NCBI RefSeq assembly: GCF_018069625.1
Contig: NZ_CP072941.1
Span: 4,650,001-4,714,000, forward strand
Direction: 5' to 3'
DNA from: Streptomyces yatensis
GTDB lineage: Bacteria; Actinomycetota; Actinomycetes; Streptomycetales; Streptomycetaceae
Length of the DNA: 64,000 nucleotides
In this document: positions 1 through 9,311 of the stretch, piece after piece
Position numbering within the stretch: position 1 is the stretch's first letter
How the letters are laid out: every line of letters begins with the position of its first letter
Notes under the pieces: model-generated
Databases searched by the model: none
Seen by the model: only the letters and a program-made list of their open reading frames with translations
Told to the model about the DNA's origin: nothing
Made by a program: the position numbers and the translations under genes

Positions 1-395
1 CGATCACCATCGGCAGGAAGACGGGCAGCGTCGCCGCCAGTGACGCGAAGACCAGGAAGATCCCGTTGTTGGTGATCTGCGAGAAGAAGGCGGGGCCCTG
101 TCCGTCCGCGCCACGGCCGCCGCCGAGGCTGCCGCCGTCGCTCGTCTCGATCTTCACGGCGACGCCGATGAGGATCGGGATCAGCGCGAGCACTCCGAGC
201 AGGGCCAGGGTCCGCCAGCGGCGGAGGGTGGTGGTCAGCTCGGAGCGGAAGAGCGCCAGGGCCCACAGGGAGTTCGGGCGGGGCGCGTTCGGGGCCTTTC
301 CGCTGACCTCCGAACCCACCGCCTTCTCACCCGTCCGGGTGGCCCGTGCGCCGAGGCCAACCGTTCCTGCTCTCTCGGGCCGCGGCCCCAGTTCC

Positions 396-409
<14 letters not shown>
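1..409 (-). CDS. ABC-2 type transporter permease (partial, runs off left edge)
   Basis: Only the N-terminal 136 residues lie in the window; the 3' end is cut by the left edge. The ATG at 409 overlaps the last codons of the upstream ATPase gene, so the two are translationally coupled and should form one exporter. After a roughly 45-residue charged, disordered N-terminus comes a helix at about residues 68-86 (LALLGVLALIPILIGVAVKI), a Gly-rich extracytoplasmic stretch and a second helix starting near residue 117. This is the usual start of an ABC-2 permease. Substrate cannot be told from the sequence; export is inferred from the family. Confidence 0.8.
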
Positions 410-1379
<970 letters not shown>

Positions 1380-1403
1380 GGGCTCCCCTTCGTCATGCGT
1401 CGT

Positions 1404-1460
1404 GTTCTACGCCGTGCGCGCCCGGCGCGCGTCGGGTTCTACGCCGTGCGCGCCCAGCGC
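1404..1460. repeat. 25-bp direct repeat (two copies, period 32)
   Basis: GTTCTACGCCGTGCGCGCCC followed by G/AGCGC occurs at 1404-1428 and 1436-1460 with one mismatch. It fills the gap between the DUF2092-like gene and the ABC ATPase gene. It is probably a local duplication; no function is evident. Confidence 0.7.
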
Positions 1461-1461
1461 C

Positions 1462-2715
1462 TCACTTGGCCGCGTTGGCGGCCTTGACCAGGGCGTCCTT
1501 GTCGACCGCACCGACGAACACCTTGCCGTCGTCGGTGAGCAGCGCGTTGACCAGACGGGTGCTGACCACCGTGCCGGAGCCGAAGTCGCCCTTGACCTCC
1601 TTGCCGAAGCCGCCGAGGAGTCCGGACGCCGCACCCGGGCCGCGGTCGCCGCCGGGGCTCGTGGACGCCGCGCCGCCGGGGGTGTCGAGCCGGGCGATCG
1701 AGTCCCAGCCCTTACCGACGACGTTCAGCCCGGACAGGGCGCCCTGGGCGTCCTTGAGGTCCTTGCCGCCGAAGTCCTTGGTGCCGAAGTGCTTCGCCTC
1801 GGGCCGGTCGGCCTTGGGCGCCTCGGTGACCTTGGCGCCCTTGGGCGGGGTGAAGTCGAAGGTGCTCGCCTTGGGCTTGCCGAAGTCGACCTTGGTGTAG
1901 CCGACGTCGATGGCCGCCTTGCCGCCGCTCTTCGGGGAGAGCGTGAACTTCAGCGGGACACCGTTGTCCGCGTCCACCGCGATACGGACGGACCCGATCG
2001 TGGAGTCGCTGTCCGCCTTGGGCTTGATCAGCAGGTCGTACGCGTCCCGTCCGGCGACCCGGGAGGTGCCGTCGACCGTCACATCCGTGGTGTCGTCCAC
2101 GGAGGCGAGCACGGTCTTGGCGATCTCCTGGGGCGTGGCGCCCCGCAGGTCCTTGGGCAGCTCCTGCCGGTGGTCGCCCTTGGCCTTCGCCTCCTTGGGG
2201 GCGGTGGCGTGGTAGGCGGAGTTGCTCCCGCTGTCGTACGCCCAGATCTCGTCGCCGTTGTGGATCATGCTGTACTCGGCGGCGTTCTCGACGATCGACA
2301 CCCGCTGCTTCTCGGGGCCGTCGGTGGCCACCCGCAGGGTGTGGGAGCCGGAGACCAGCTCCATCAGCCGGGAGTCGGGCGAGGCGGACTCCTCGCCGCC
2401 CTGTGCCCCGCCGAGGTCGGCGAGGGAGCCGCCGCCGGGGAGCGAGGGAATGCCCAGATCGGTGGTGATCTTCACCGAACCGGACATCTGCTGGGCGTCC
2501 GATGCCGCCATCTTGCTGATCAGCTCTTGTGCCGAGATCTTCGGCAGGTCGGGGTCACCGGTGCTGGCCAGCGCCGGGACCAGTCCTATGGTCGCCGCCG
2601 CGATGCCCGCGACCGCGACCGGGGCGGCGTACCGGGCGACCTTCTTCCCCCGGGATGGCCGCTCGTCATCCCAGAAGCCGTCGTCGGCGACCTGTGTCGG
2701 TCGGATCCGTGCCAT
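1462..2715 (-). CDS. LolA/MucB-like (DUF2092-type) membrane-anchored protein
   Basis: A 417-residue protein. The charged N-terminus (MARIRPTQVADDGFWDDERP) is followed by a hydrophobic segment at about residues 28-50 that is either an uncleaved anchor or a signal peptide, so the bulk should lie outside the membrane. The rest has the repeated beta-strand pattern of the LolA/RseB fold: ISAQELISKMAASDAQ, later DAYDLLIKPKADSDSTIGSVRIAVDADNGVPLKF, and a C-terminal domain ending GKVFVGAVDKDALVKAANAAK. Such proteins bind lipids or lipoproteins; the role in Gram-positives is not settled. The ABC exporter genes follow on the same strand, so a lipid- or envelope-related export unit is a reasonable inference only. 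Confidence 0.82.
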   Translation of the reverse strand: MARIRPTQVADDGFWDDERPSRGKKVARYAAPVAVAGIAAATIGLVPALASTGDPDLPKISAQELISKMAASDAQQMSGSVKITTDLGIPSLPGGGSLADLGGAQGGEESASPDSRLMELVSGSHTLRVATDGPEKQRVSIVENAAEYSMIHNGDEIWAYDSGSNSAYHATAPKEAKAKGDHRQELPKDLRGATPQEIAKTVLASVDDTTDVTVDGTSRVAGRDAYDLLIKPKADSDSTIGSVRIAVDADNGVPLKFTLSPKSGGKAAIDVGYTKVDFGKPKASTFDFTPPKGAKVTEAPKADRPEAKHFGTKDFGGKDLKDAQGALSGLNVVGKGWDSIARLDTPGGAASTSPGGDRGPGAASGLLGGFGKEVKGDFGSGTVVSTRLVNALLTDDGKVFVGAVDKDALVKAANAAK

Positions 2716-3091
2716 GTGTGCTCTACCTCCGTCGTCGGCGGCGGTTCGTCAGCTTGCACTCGTCCACCCTCTCGGGCCATTGTCACCCGATCCCGCCATG
2801 TGGTGGTCTTTTCATCCCACCAAATCGTGTGACGTGGCGCGTCAGCCCGCAGGATCACCTGGGCGTACTGCTCGGGGATGACACCGCTCCCCCGGGAGTC
2901 AGGGTCGGGCTCCCCGGAGCCGGGGGCGGGCGGCGGGGGCGGGCGGCGGGGAGCGAACGCCGGGCGGGGCGTCAGCCGGGCCGATGGGCTGCGGTTGGGG
3001 CTGGGGCTAGGGCTGCGGTTGGGGCTGCGGCCGCGGTTGGGGCTGGGGCTGGGCGGGGGCGTCAGCCGACCGGTGGGCGGGCGGCCGGGCG
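2716..3091. repeat. Gene-free, low-complexity G-rich interval with quadruplex-type runs
   Basis: This 376-bp gap separates two minus-strand genes. Its left end (2716-2850) is normal promoter-like DNA for the DUF2092-like gene. From about 2890 it becomes G-rich on plus. At 2997-3060 runs of GGGG or GGG are separated by 2-8 bases (GGGGCTGGGGCTAGGG then CTGCGGTTGGGG), enough for a G-quadruplex. Copies of GGGCGTCAGCCG are interspersed at about 2967, 3057 and 3088. No convincing gene or factor site was seen; the translated frames through it are Pro/Arg/Gly-rich shadows. Confidence 0.55.
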
Positions 3092-4102
3092 TCAGCCGGC
3101 CCGGTGGACCACCGCGTCGCACAGCCCCTCGAGGGCCGCCTTCGCCGGACCCTCGGGCAGCGGCGCCAGCATCGAACGGGCCTCCGCCGCGTAACGGACC
3201 GTGACCCGGCGGGCCTGCTCCAGCGCCGGATGGGCACGCAGCCGCCGCAGCACCTCGGCGAGGCGCGCGTCATCGGTGAGATCGCCCGCGAGCAGCTCGC
3301 ACAGCTCGCGGTCCTCGGCCGACCCGGTCGCCTCCGCCCGCTCCCGCACATAGAGCACGGGCAGGGTGGCCACACCCTCGCGCAGATCGGTGCCGGGGGT
3401 CTTGCCCGACTCATGGCTGTCACTGGCGATGTCCAGGACATCGTCGGCGAGCTGGAAGGCCATGCCGAGCCGCTCGCCGTACTGGGTGAGGATGCTGACG
3501 ATGGACTCGTCGGCACCCGACATCATCGCGCCGAACCGGCCGGAGACGGCGATCAGCGAGCCCGTCTTGCCGGCCAGCACATCCAGATAGTGCTCGACCG
3601 GGTCACGGCCGTCGCGGGGGCCCGCCGTCTCCAGGATCTGGCCGGTGACCAGCCGCTCGAACGCCTCGGCCTGGATCCGCACCGCCTCGGGGCCGAGATC
3701 GGCCAGGATGTGCGAGGCCCGGGCGAAGAGGAAGTCGCCGGTGAGGACCGCCACCGAGTTGCCCCAGCGGACGTTGGCGCTGGAGACGCCGCGCCGCACC
3801 TCCGCCTCGTCCATCACGTCGTCGTGGTACAGCGTCGCCAGATGGGTGAGCTCGACGACCACGGCCGAGGGCACCACTCCGGGTGCGTGGGGATCGCCGA
3901 ACTGCGCGGCCAGCAGCACCAGCAGGGGCCGGAACCGCTTCCCACCGGCCCGCACCAGATGCTGGGCGGCCTCGGTGATGAAGGGCACATCGCTCTTGGT
4001 GGCCTCCAGCAGGCCCTCTTCGACCGCCGTCAGCCCGGCCTGGGTGTCGGCTTCCAGAGTCCGGTCCCGCACGCTCAGCCCCAAGGGCCCGACGAAGCTC
4101 AC
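3092..4102 (-). CDS. Polyprenyl diphosphate synthase (all-trans, long chain)
   Basis: Condenses isopentenyl diphosphate units to make the long isoprenoid chain, most likely the menaquinone side chain. Both aspartate-rich motifs are present: DDVMD at residues 94-98 and DDVLD at 220-224, with the GGKRFRP substrate region at 53-59. I chose the GTG at 4102 because it has CAGGAG six bases upstream and gives 336 residues, the usual length for this family in Streptomyces. An in-frame upstream start at 4225 would add a 41-residue tail resembling intergenic DNA. The other menaquinone genes lie further along the same window. Chain length cannot be read with certainty from the sequence. Confidence 0.93.
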   Translation of the reverse strand: MSFVGPLGLSVRDRTLEADTQAGLTAVEEGLLEATKSDVPFITEAAQHLVRAGGKRFRPLLVLLAAQFGDPHAPGVVPSAVVVELTHLATLYHDDVMDEAEVRRGVSSANVRWGNSVAVLTGDFLFARASHILADLGPEAVRIQAEAFERLVTGQILETAGPRDGRDPVEHYLDVLAGKTGSLIAVSGRFGAMMSGADESIVSILTQYGERLGMAFQLADDVLDIASDSHESGKTPGTDLREGVATLPVLYVRERAEATGSAEDRELCELLAGDLTDDARLAEVLRRLRAHPALEQARRVTVRYAAEARSMLAPLPEGPAKAALEGLCDAVVHRAG

Positions 4103-4317
4103 GGGGTACTCCTGTCTGCCTACGAATGACGCGAATGTCGACGTGTCGCTGCCTCCACCAACAGGCAGCGTATCCGGTCGGGTATCGATCACTGTGGGCG
4201 CCTTCCCGCCTTGTGCGCCTCTCACCGTTCTCTCCCGAACCGACTACTTCACACCGCAGTACCGCGATCGCAGCAGATCATTCATCCCCCGGCCCCCGAC
4301 ACGTCAGCCAACCCGGC

Positions 4318-4576
4318 CCACTGACGGGTCAACCGACCCCGCCCACTGACGGGTCAACCGACCGTGCCTGCCGACCGGTCAACGGGCCCGCGCACGGGCC
4401 GGGGCGGGGACGGCCAGCGGCCCGGGCAGGCCATCGGCCGGGGCAGGCCATCGGCCCGGGCAGGCCATCGGCCGGGTCGGGCCAGAGACCAGGGCAAGCC
4501 ATCGGCCCGCCCTGGCCAACAGCCAGCGCAAGCCGTCAGCCGGGGCGGGCCATCGGCCGGGGCGGGCCGATGGCCG
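4318..4576. repeat. Intergenic tandem repeats: a 17-bp-period array and a 21-bp pair
   Basis: In the 490-bp gene-free stretch 4103-4592, CCACTGACGGGTCAACCGAC occurs twice near 4318 and 4343. It is followed by an array of GGGCAGGCCATCGGCC starting at 4424, 4441 and 4458, a period of exactly 17. Degenerate copies start near 4492, 4525, 4543 and 4560. Nothing resembling spacers separates the units, so this is not CRISPR. The polyprenyl synthase promoter must lie between about 4103 and 4300. The rest of the interval shows no gene. Confidence 0.75.
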
Positions 4577-4592
4577 CGGGCTCGGCGGTCGC

Positions 4593-5792
4593 TCAGCCGT
4601 GCGCGGCGGCCACCGCCTTCGCCAGCCGTGGCGACGCGTACTCCGTGCCGCAGACGAACCGCATCACCGGGCCGAAACTCGCCGCCGCGGGCAGCCCGGT
4701 GAAGTACAGCCCCGGCACCGAGGAGCCGTATCCGGCGTCGAGCCAGGGTCCCCCGGCGCCGGTGACCAACTCGGAGCGGAGCCCGGGCCCGAGGAAGTCC
4801 AGCGCGGCGACGCTCATCCGATAGCCCGTCGCGGCCATCACATGGTCGGCGGCCAGCTCACCGACCCGGCCGCCCCCGCGCAGGCCGACCACCGGCCGGC
4901 CGTCGACCCGCACCGTGACCCGGCTGATCTGCCGCCCCTGGGTGACCCGCACCCGCCCGGCGAACCGATCCCTCAGCCACCAGGCGCCCTTGGGCCCCAG
5001 CACCCTGCGGACCAGATACTCCCGGGCCGGTGCGGGCAGCCGCCGGAAGCCCACGGCGTGGTACGACACCGCGTACAGCGACCAGGCGCGGCCGAACGGC
5101 GACTCGGGCCGCAGCCTGGGCTGGTGGTCCGGCGGGGCGCCGAAGGCGACGGCGCGCGGCCCGCGGGCCACCACCCGCACGGCGGCACCCGCCTCGGCCA
5201 GCAGCACCGCGCTCTCCAGCGCCGACTGCCCGGCACCGACGACCACCACCTCACGCCCCTGGAAGCGCCCGAGGTCGCGGTGTTGCGAACTGTGCGAGAC
5301 GGGGCCGCCGGGAGCGGGCCCGTCCGGTACGGCGGCGGCCAGCTCACGGGGGAGGTGGGCGAGCCCGCTGAGCCCGCTGGCGACGACGACGGCACGCGCC
5401 GTGAACTGCTCCCCCGAGTCCAGCTTCAGCTCGAACCGGCCGCCCCGCCGGTCGACCGAGACCACCCGCACCCGCTCCAGCTCCGGCACCAGCCGCTCCT
5501 GGAACCACAGCCCGTAGGCCGAGAAGGTCTCGACGGGGATCAGGTCCCAGTCCGACTCATAGCGCGGGCCGCCCATCGCATGGCAGAAGTCCAGCAGGGT
5601 GTGCCCGGGCTGCGGTGCGTCGATGTTCGAGGCGACCGGTGTGGACTTGAGCAGCATGCCCGCGGGCATCCGCTCGCGCCAGCTCACCATCGGATCCCCG
5701 AACACACGGACCGGCAGCCCGCGGGCGCGCAGATGAGCGGCGGTCGACAGACCGTACGGACCGGCCCCGATGACCACTACCGGATCGTTCAT
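4593..5792 (-). CDS. FAD/NAD(P)-dependent monooxygenase-like oxidoreductase
   Basis: A 399-residue flavoprotein. The FAD-binding Rossmann motif GAGPYG is at residues 9-14. A second nucleotide-binding motif, VVVVGAGQSALESAVLLAE, lies near residue 170, as in the flavin-containing/Baeyer-Villiger-like monooxygenases. The ATAGY-type motif is seen as MAATGYRMS near residue 330. The ATG at 5792 (MNDPVVVIGAGP) has a GGGGGA ribosome site; a TTG four codons earlier is less likely. The gene follows the ATP-grasp gene by 24 bp, so the two are probably co-transcribed and may act on the same small molecule. The actual substrate is unknown. Confidence 0.82.
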   Translation of the reverse strand: MNDPVVVIGAGPYGLSTAAHLRARGLPVRVFGDPMVSWRERMPAGMLLKSTPVASNIDAPQPGHTLLDFCHAMGGPRYESDWDLIPVETFSAYGLWFQERLVPELERVRVVSVDRRGGRFELKLDSGEQFTARAVVVASGLSGLAHLPRELAAAVPDGPAPGGPVSHSSQHRDLGRFQGREVVVVGAGQSALESAVLLAEAGAAVRVVARGPRAVAFGAPPDHQPRLRPESPFGRAWSLYAVSYHAVGFRRLPAPAREYLVRRVLGPKGAWWLRDRFAGRVRVTQGRQISRVTVRVDGRPVVGLRGGGRVGELAADHVMAATGYRMSVAALDFLGPGLRSELVTGAGGPWLDAGYGSSVPGLYFTGLPAAASFGPVMRFVCGTEYASPRLAKAVAAAHG

Positions 5793-5816
5793 GAATCCCC
5801 CCAAGGTGTTCAGCGT

Positions 5817-7055
5817 TCACTTGGCGCGCCACAGCCGGTAGAGCTGGGCCGCGCCGGGCCGCAGCGAGCGGGCCAGCATGGTGAAGAACGGCTTCATGTC
5901 GTCCCGCGCGGCCCAGGCGAGCTCGGTCCCGCTCGCCCTCGCCGGGGCGTGCGGGGTGGTGTATCCACTGCGGCGATAGGCGAGCAGCGCGGGCAGGTCG
6001 ATGTTCTCGACCGTGAACCGGCGGCCCGGCCGCTGCCCGGCCCCCGGGACCGGGCGCCCCGTCAGATCGAGATGCTGGGCCCGGACGACATCGACCCCCA
6101 CCGCGCTCTCGAAGAGCCGGAACTGGGCGCCCATCCGCGGATTGAAGTCCAGCAGCTTGTACCGTCCGTCGCGCCGGTCGAAGCGCCAGTCCAGATCGAC
6201 GATGCCGCTGAAGCCGATCCGCTGGACGAACCGGGCCGCCATCCGCGCCAGCTCCTCGTTCTTCACCACATAGGCGCAGGCCGTCATCCCCGCGTGCGGC
6301 GGCCAGGACCGCACCTTCACCCCGGTGAACATCGCCAGCGGTGTGCTCCCGGCGTCGAAGTACCCGTGCACGATCCAGTCCTCGGCCTCCTCGCGCGGCA
6401 GATACTCCTGCAGCACCACCCCGGGCCGCGGCCCCCACCGCCGCGCCAGCTCCATCAGCTCCCGTGGGCCCTCGATCCGGGTGGTGCCGCCCACCGCGGG
6501 CTTCTTCCGCCGCTCGAACGCCTCCCGGTTCTTGGCGACCACCGGGAACCGCGCGCTCGCCGCGAACGCCTTGACATCGGCATAGGTGTCCGGGAAGGCG
6601 CCCTCGGGCGTGGGCACCCCGTGCTTGACGCACAGCTCGTGCAGCCCCTGCTTGCTCGCCAGCCGCCTGGGCAACTCGGGCTCGGCGCGCGGGAAGAGGA
6701 AGCCGCCCTCCCCGGCGAGCCGATCCGCGTGCTCGGCGATCAGCACCGCCGCCTCTTCGTCCGTCGGCAGCAGAACCGTCGGCCGGCCGATCGCCCGCCC
6801 TATCCGCAGCAGCCCCTCCACCAGCCGCTCCGGCCGCTCGCTGCCGGTGGTCGGCCAGACGAAGGCCCTCGCCAGATAGCGCGAGAGCGCCGCCGGGGTC
6901 CAACGGTCCTCGGTGACCGCGTACATGGGGACGCCGAGACGCCCCAGGGACCGGATGGCCCCGACGCCGCCGTGATGCAGCGGATAGTGGCCGATCTTCA
7001 CGACCAGAGCGGGTACGGAACGGTCCACCGCGAACGGCACGGCACTGCTCGCCAC
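5817..7055 (-). CDS. ATP-grasp domain protein (COG3919-like predicted carboligase)
   Basis: A 412-residue protein of the ATP-grasp superfamily, which joins a carboxylate to an amine or thiol using ATP. N-terminal features are PALVVKIGHYPLHHGGVGAIRSLG and a DEEA motif. The ATP-binding centre is seen as FPVVAKNREAFE and VVLQEYLPREEAEDWIVHGY. The metal-binding end of the fold is IVDLDWRFDRRDGRYKLLDFNPRMGAQF, with the expected D...NPR pattern. The GTG at 7055 has AAGGGGGG three bases upstream; longer versions start in non-coding sequence. It is followed by the FAD monooxygenase-like gene. Together they resemble a two-step modification unit of unknown product. It faces away from the fumarylacetoacetase gene. 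Confidence 0.83.
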   Translation of the reverse strand: MASSAVPFAVDRSVPALVVKIGHYPLHHGGVGAIRSLGRLGVPMYAVTEDRWTPAALSRYLARAFVWPTTGSERPERLVEGLLRIGRAIGRPTVLLPTDEEAAVLIAEHADRLAGEGGFLFPRAEPELPRRLASKQGLHELCVKHGVPTPEGAFPDTYADVKAFAASARFPVVAKNREAFERRKKPAVGGTTRIEGPRELMELARRWGPRPGVVLQEYLPREEAEDWIVHGYFDAGSTPLAMFTGVKVRSWPPHAGMTACAYVVKNEELARMAARFVQRIGFSGIVDLDWRFDRRDGRYKLLDFNPRMGAQFRLFESAVGVDVVRAQHLDLTGRPVPGAGQRPGRRFTVENIDLPALLAYRRSGYTTPHAPARASGTELAWAARDDMKPFFTMLARSLRPGAAQLYRLWRAK

Positions 7056-7277
7056 GAGCCCCCCTTGGTCACCGCAGCGCAGTGGCCCCCCCACTGTGCG
7101 TGACCCCGAGGAAGGACGCTACTTCGGAATCGCCGCCTCCAGCAAGGACTTTCCGGACATTGCCATCTCTTTAGGGGGTAGTCGACACGGTGCCACCTTC
7201 CTTTCCTCCCCGCACTCCCCTCGCCTTAGGGTGTGCTGCACCCCCAGCAGTGACCAGGAGAAGGCGAGGCAGCCCCG

Positions 7278-8528
7278 ATGCCGCAGCGATCCCCGCTGGA
7301 CCTGCCCGAAGGCGACCCCTTCGGCCCGCACAACCTCCCCTACGGCGTCTTCACCACGCCGCACGCTCCTCATCTGCGGAAAATCGGGGTGCGCTACGGA
7401 AACCATGTGCTGGACGCCGGCGCCGCCGCGGCCGCCGCCGCCTCCCCGCACGCCGAGCAGCTGGGCGCCGACACCCTCAACCCGCTGATGGCCGCGGGCC
7501 GCCCGGTCTGGCAGGCCGTCCGTGCCGAGGTGCTCGACTGGCTCACCGACCCCGCGCACCGGTCGACCATCGAGCCCCTGATGCACCCCCTCCCCGCCGT
7601 CGCGCTCCATCTCCCCTTCGAGGTGGCCGACTACGCCGACTTCTATGCGAGCGAGCACCACGCCACCAACACGGGCAGGATCTTCCGCCCCGACGGCGAA
7701 GCACTCAGCCCCAACTGGAAGCACATGCCGATCGGCTACCACGGCCGGGCCGGCACCCTCCTCGTCTCGGGCACGCCCATCGTCCGCCCGCAGGGCCAGC
7801 ACCTGCCCCCGGCCGATTCCTCCGCACCACACGCTTCCTCCCCCACTCCGGTCTTCGGCCCCTCCCTGCGCCTCGACTTCGAAGCGGAGGTGGCCTTCGT
7901 CGTCGGCGCCCCTTCCACTGTGAATACACCGGTCGGCCTCTCCGGGTTCCATGACCACGTCTTCGGCGTCTGTCTGCTCAACGACTGGTCCGCACGCGAC
8001 ATCCAGGCATGGGAGTACCGCCCGCTCGGCCCGTTCCTCGGCAAGTCCTTCGCCACCTCCCTCGCCGCGTGGGTCACCCCGCTGGAGGCCCTCACCGCGG
8101 CCCGTACCGGCCCGCCCGCCCGCGACGTCCCGCTCCTCCCCTACCTGGACGACAGCGCCGCCGAGCCGGGCGGGCTCGATCTGCGCCTCGAGGTCGCGCT
8201 CAACGGCCACACGGTCTCCCGTCCGCCCTTCTCCGCCATGTACTGGACCGCGGCCCAGCAGCTCGCGCATCTGACGGTGAACGGCGCCTCGCTGCGCACC
8301 GGCGACGTCTTCGCCTCCGGCACGGTCAGCGGTCCGCGCCCGGACGAGCTCGGCTGTCTCCTCGAACTCACCTGGGGAGGCCGCCGGCCCCTGCGGCTCC
8401 CGGACTCCACCCGGACGTTCCTGGAGGACGGCGACGAAGTGACCATCTCGGCCTGGGCACCGGGCCCGCAGGGGGTCCGTGTCGGGCTGGGCGAGGTGAC
8501 CGGCCAGGTCGTCCCGGCCACGCCCTGA
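7278..8528 (+). CDS. fahA: Fumarylacetoacetase
   Basis: Catalyses the last step of tyrosine/homogentisate degradation, hydrolysing 4-fumarylacetoacetate to fumarate and acetoacetate in the cytoplasm. At 416 residues it matches the two-domain eukaryote-like enzyme. The metal and catalytic residues known from mouse FAH are conserved with correct spacing: DFY Asp121 and His128 (ASEHHATN), Glu202 and Glu204 (LDFEAEVAF), Asp236 in NDWSARDIQAWEY. The substrate loop PLGPFLGKSF follows. No other tyrosine-catabolic gene is adjacent, so it appears monocistronic or paired only with the lipoprotein gene 50 bp downstream. It is divergent from the ATP-grasp gene. Confidence 0.96.
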   Translation: MPQRSPLDLPEGDPFGPHNLPYGVFTTPHAPHLRKIGVRYGNHVLDAGAAAAAAASPHAEQLGADTLNPLMAAGRPVWQAVRAEVLDWLTDPAHRSTIEPLMHPLPAVALHLPFEVADYADFYASEHHATNTGRIFRPDGEALSPNWKHMPIGYHGRAGTLLVSGTPIVRPQGQHLPPADSSAPHASSPTPVFGPSLRLDFEAEVAFVVGAPSTVNTPVGLSGFHDHVFGVCLLNDWSARDIQAWEYRPLGPFLGKSFATSLAAWVTPLEALTAARTGPPARDVPLLPYLDDSAAEPGGLDLRLEVALNGHTVSRPPFSAMYWTAAQQLAHLTVNGASLRTGDVFASGTVSGPRPDELGCLLELTWGGRRPLRLPDSTRTFLEDGDEVTISAWAPGPQGVRVGLGEVTGQVVPATP

Positions 8529-8578
8529 CCCGGCTGCTAATTTGTCGTGCTCCCGCCCTGACGATCGAGGAGAGACAC

Positions 8579-9088
8579 GTGAACAAGGCAGTGGGCATCG
8601 CCGGCACGGTGGCGGCGGCCGCCCTGCTACTGACCGCATGTGGCAGTGACGGAGGCGACGACAAGAAGGACACCTCCAACGACCCCTCCTCCGCGTCGAG
8701 CGCCCCGGCGGAGGGGGGCGCGGACGCGAAGGTCTCCGGCACCTATGTGGCGAAGTCCGGTGACGAGGCCGTCATCCTGTCCATCAGCGGCAAGCAGGCC
8801 GTCCTGATGGCCGGCAAGCACATCTGCAACGGCGAATACGCCGACATGGGCGGGAAGATGCTCATGCTCAAGTGCGCCGACGGCAACACCGAGCGCAGCG
8901 CGGGCAAGGTCACCCTGGGCGCGGACGGCAAGACCCTCACGGTCGACTGGGACGCGCTCGCCAAGAACGACACCTTCGTCAAGGCGACCTCGCCCAGCGA
9001 CCTTCCCTCGGGCCTGCCGACGTCGCTCCCCTCCGGCATCCCGACCGATCTGCCCAGCGGCATCCCGACCGACCTCCCGACCGGCTGA
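8579..9088 (+). CDS. Small secreted lipoprotein with proline/serine repeat tail
   Basis: A 169-residue lipoprotein. The lipobox LLLTACGSD puts the lipidated cysteine at residue 21 after a short Ala-rich signal. An acidic, Ser/Asp-rich linker follows, then one compact beta-rich domain (KVSGTYVAKSGDEAVILSISG to GKTLTVDWDAL) with a Cys pair (HICNGEY, LKCADG) that could form a disulfide. The C-terminal 32 residues are an imperfect repeat of P-S-G-L/I-P-T-S/D-L. The GTG start at 8579 has GAGGAGAGA upstream. The family is not recognised beyond Streptomyces lipoprotein; the tail may be a wall-spanning spacer. The 50-bp gap to fahA allows co-transcription. Confidence 0.85.
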   Translation: MNKAVGIAGTVAAAALLLTACGSDGGDDKKDTSNDPSSASSAPAEGGADAKVSGTYVAKSGDEAVILSISGKQAVLMAGKHICNGEYADMGGKMLMLKCADGNTERSAGKVTLGADGKTLTVDWDALAKNDTFVKATSPSDLPSGLPTSLPSGIPTDLPSGIPTDLPTG

Positions 9089-9117
9089 ACCACGCGCCGG
9101 CCCCGTCCGGCGCCCCG

Positions 9118-9147
9118 GGCCCCTGGCGCACCAGCGCGCCGGGGGCC
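9118..9147 (+). terminator. Hairpin terminator after the lipoprotein gene
   Basis: GGCCCCTGGCGC pairs with GCGCGCCGGGGGCC around an ACCA loop, with a small bulge. It begins 29 bp after the lipoprotein stop and there is no U-tract, as is usual in Streptomyces. Confidence 0.6.
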
Positions 9148-9311
9148 GCCTCGCGCAGTGGCAGATCTTGCCGCCGCGACGGCGAAACCGCAGGCAGCGG
9201 CGGTGCGAAGGCCGTCGCCAGGTGGCGCAACACTTCGGCAACACCATCGGCCCGGCCCCGTCGGTATGGTCCCCGTACGACCCGCCGACCAGCCAACCCC
9301 GGAGCCGGCCG

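Noticed and set aside
2586..3122. Pro/Arg-rich minus-strand open frame over the G-rich interval
   Set aside because: Its composition follows the simple repeats, it has no ribosome site, and it overlaps two real genes.
4424..4576. Possible CRISPR array
   Set aside because: Units of 17 bp follow each other without spacers and are not palindromic; no cas gene is near.
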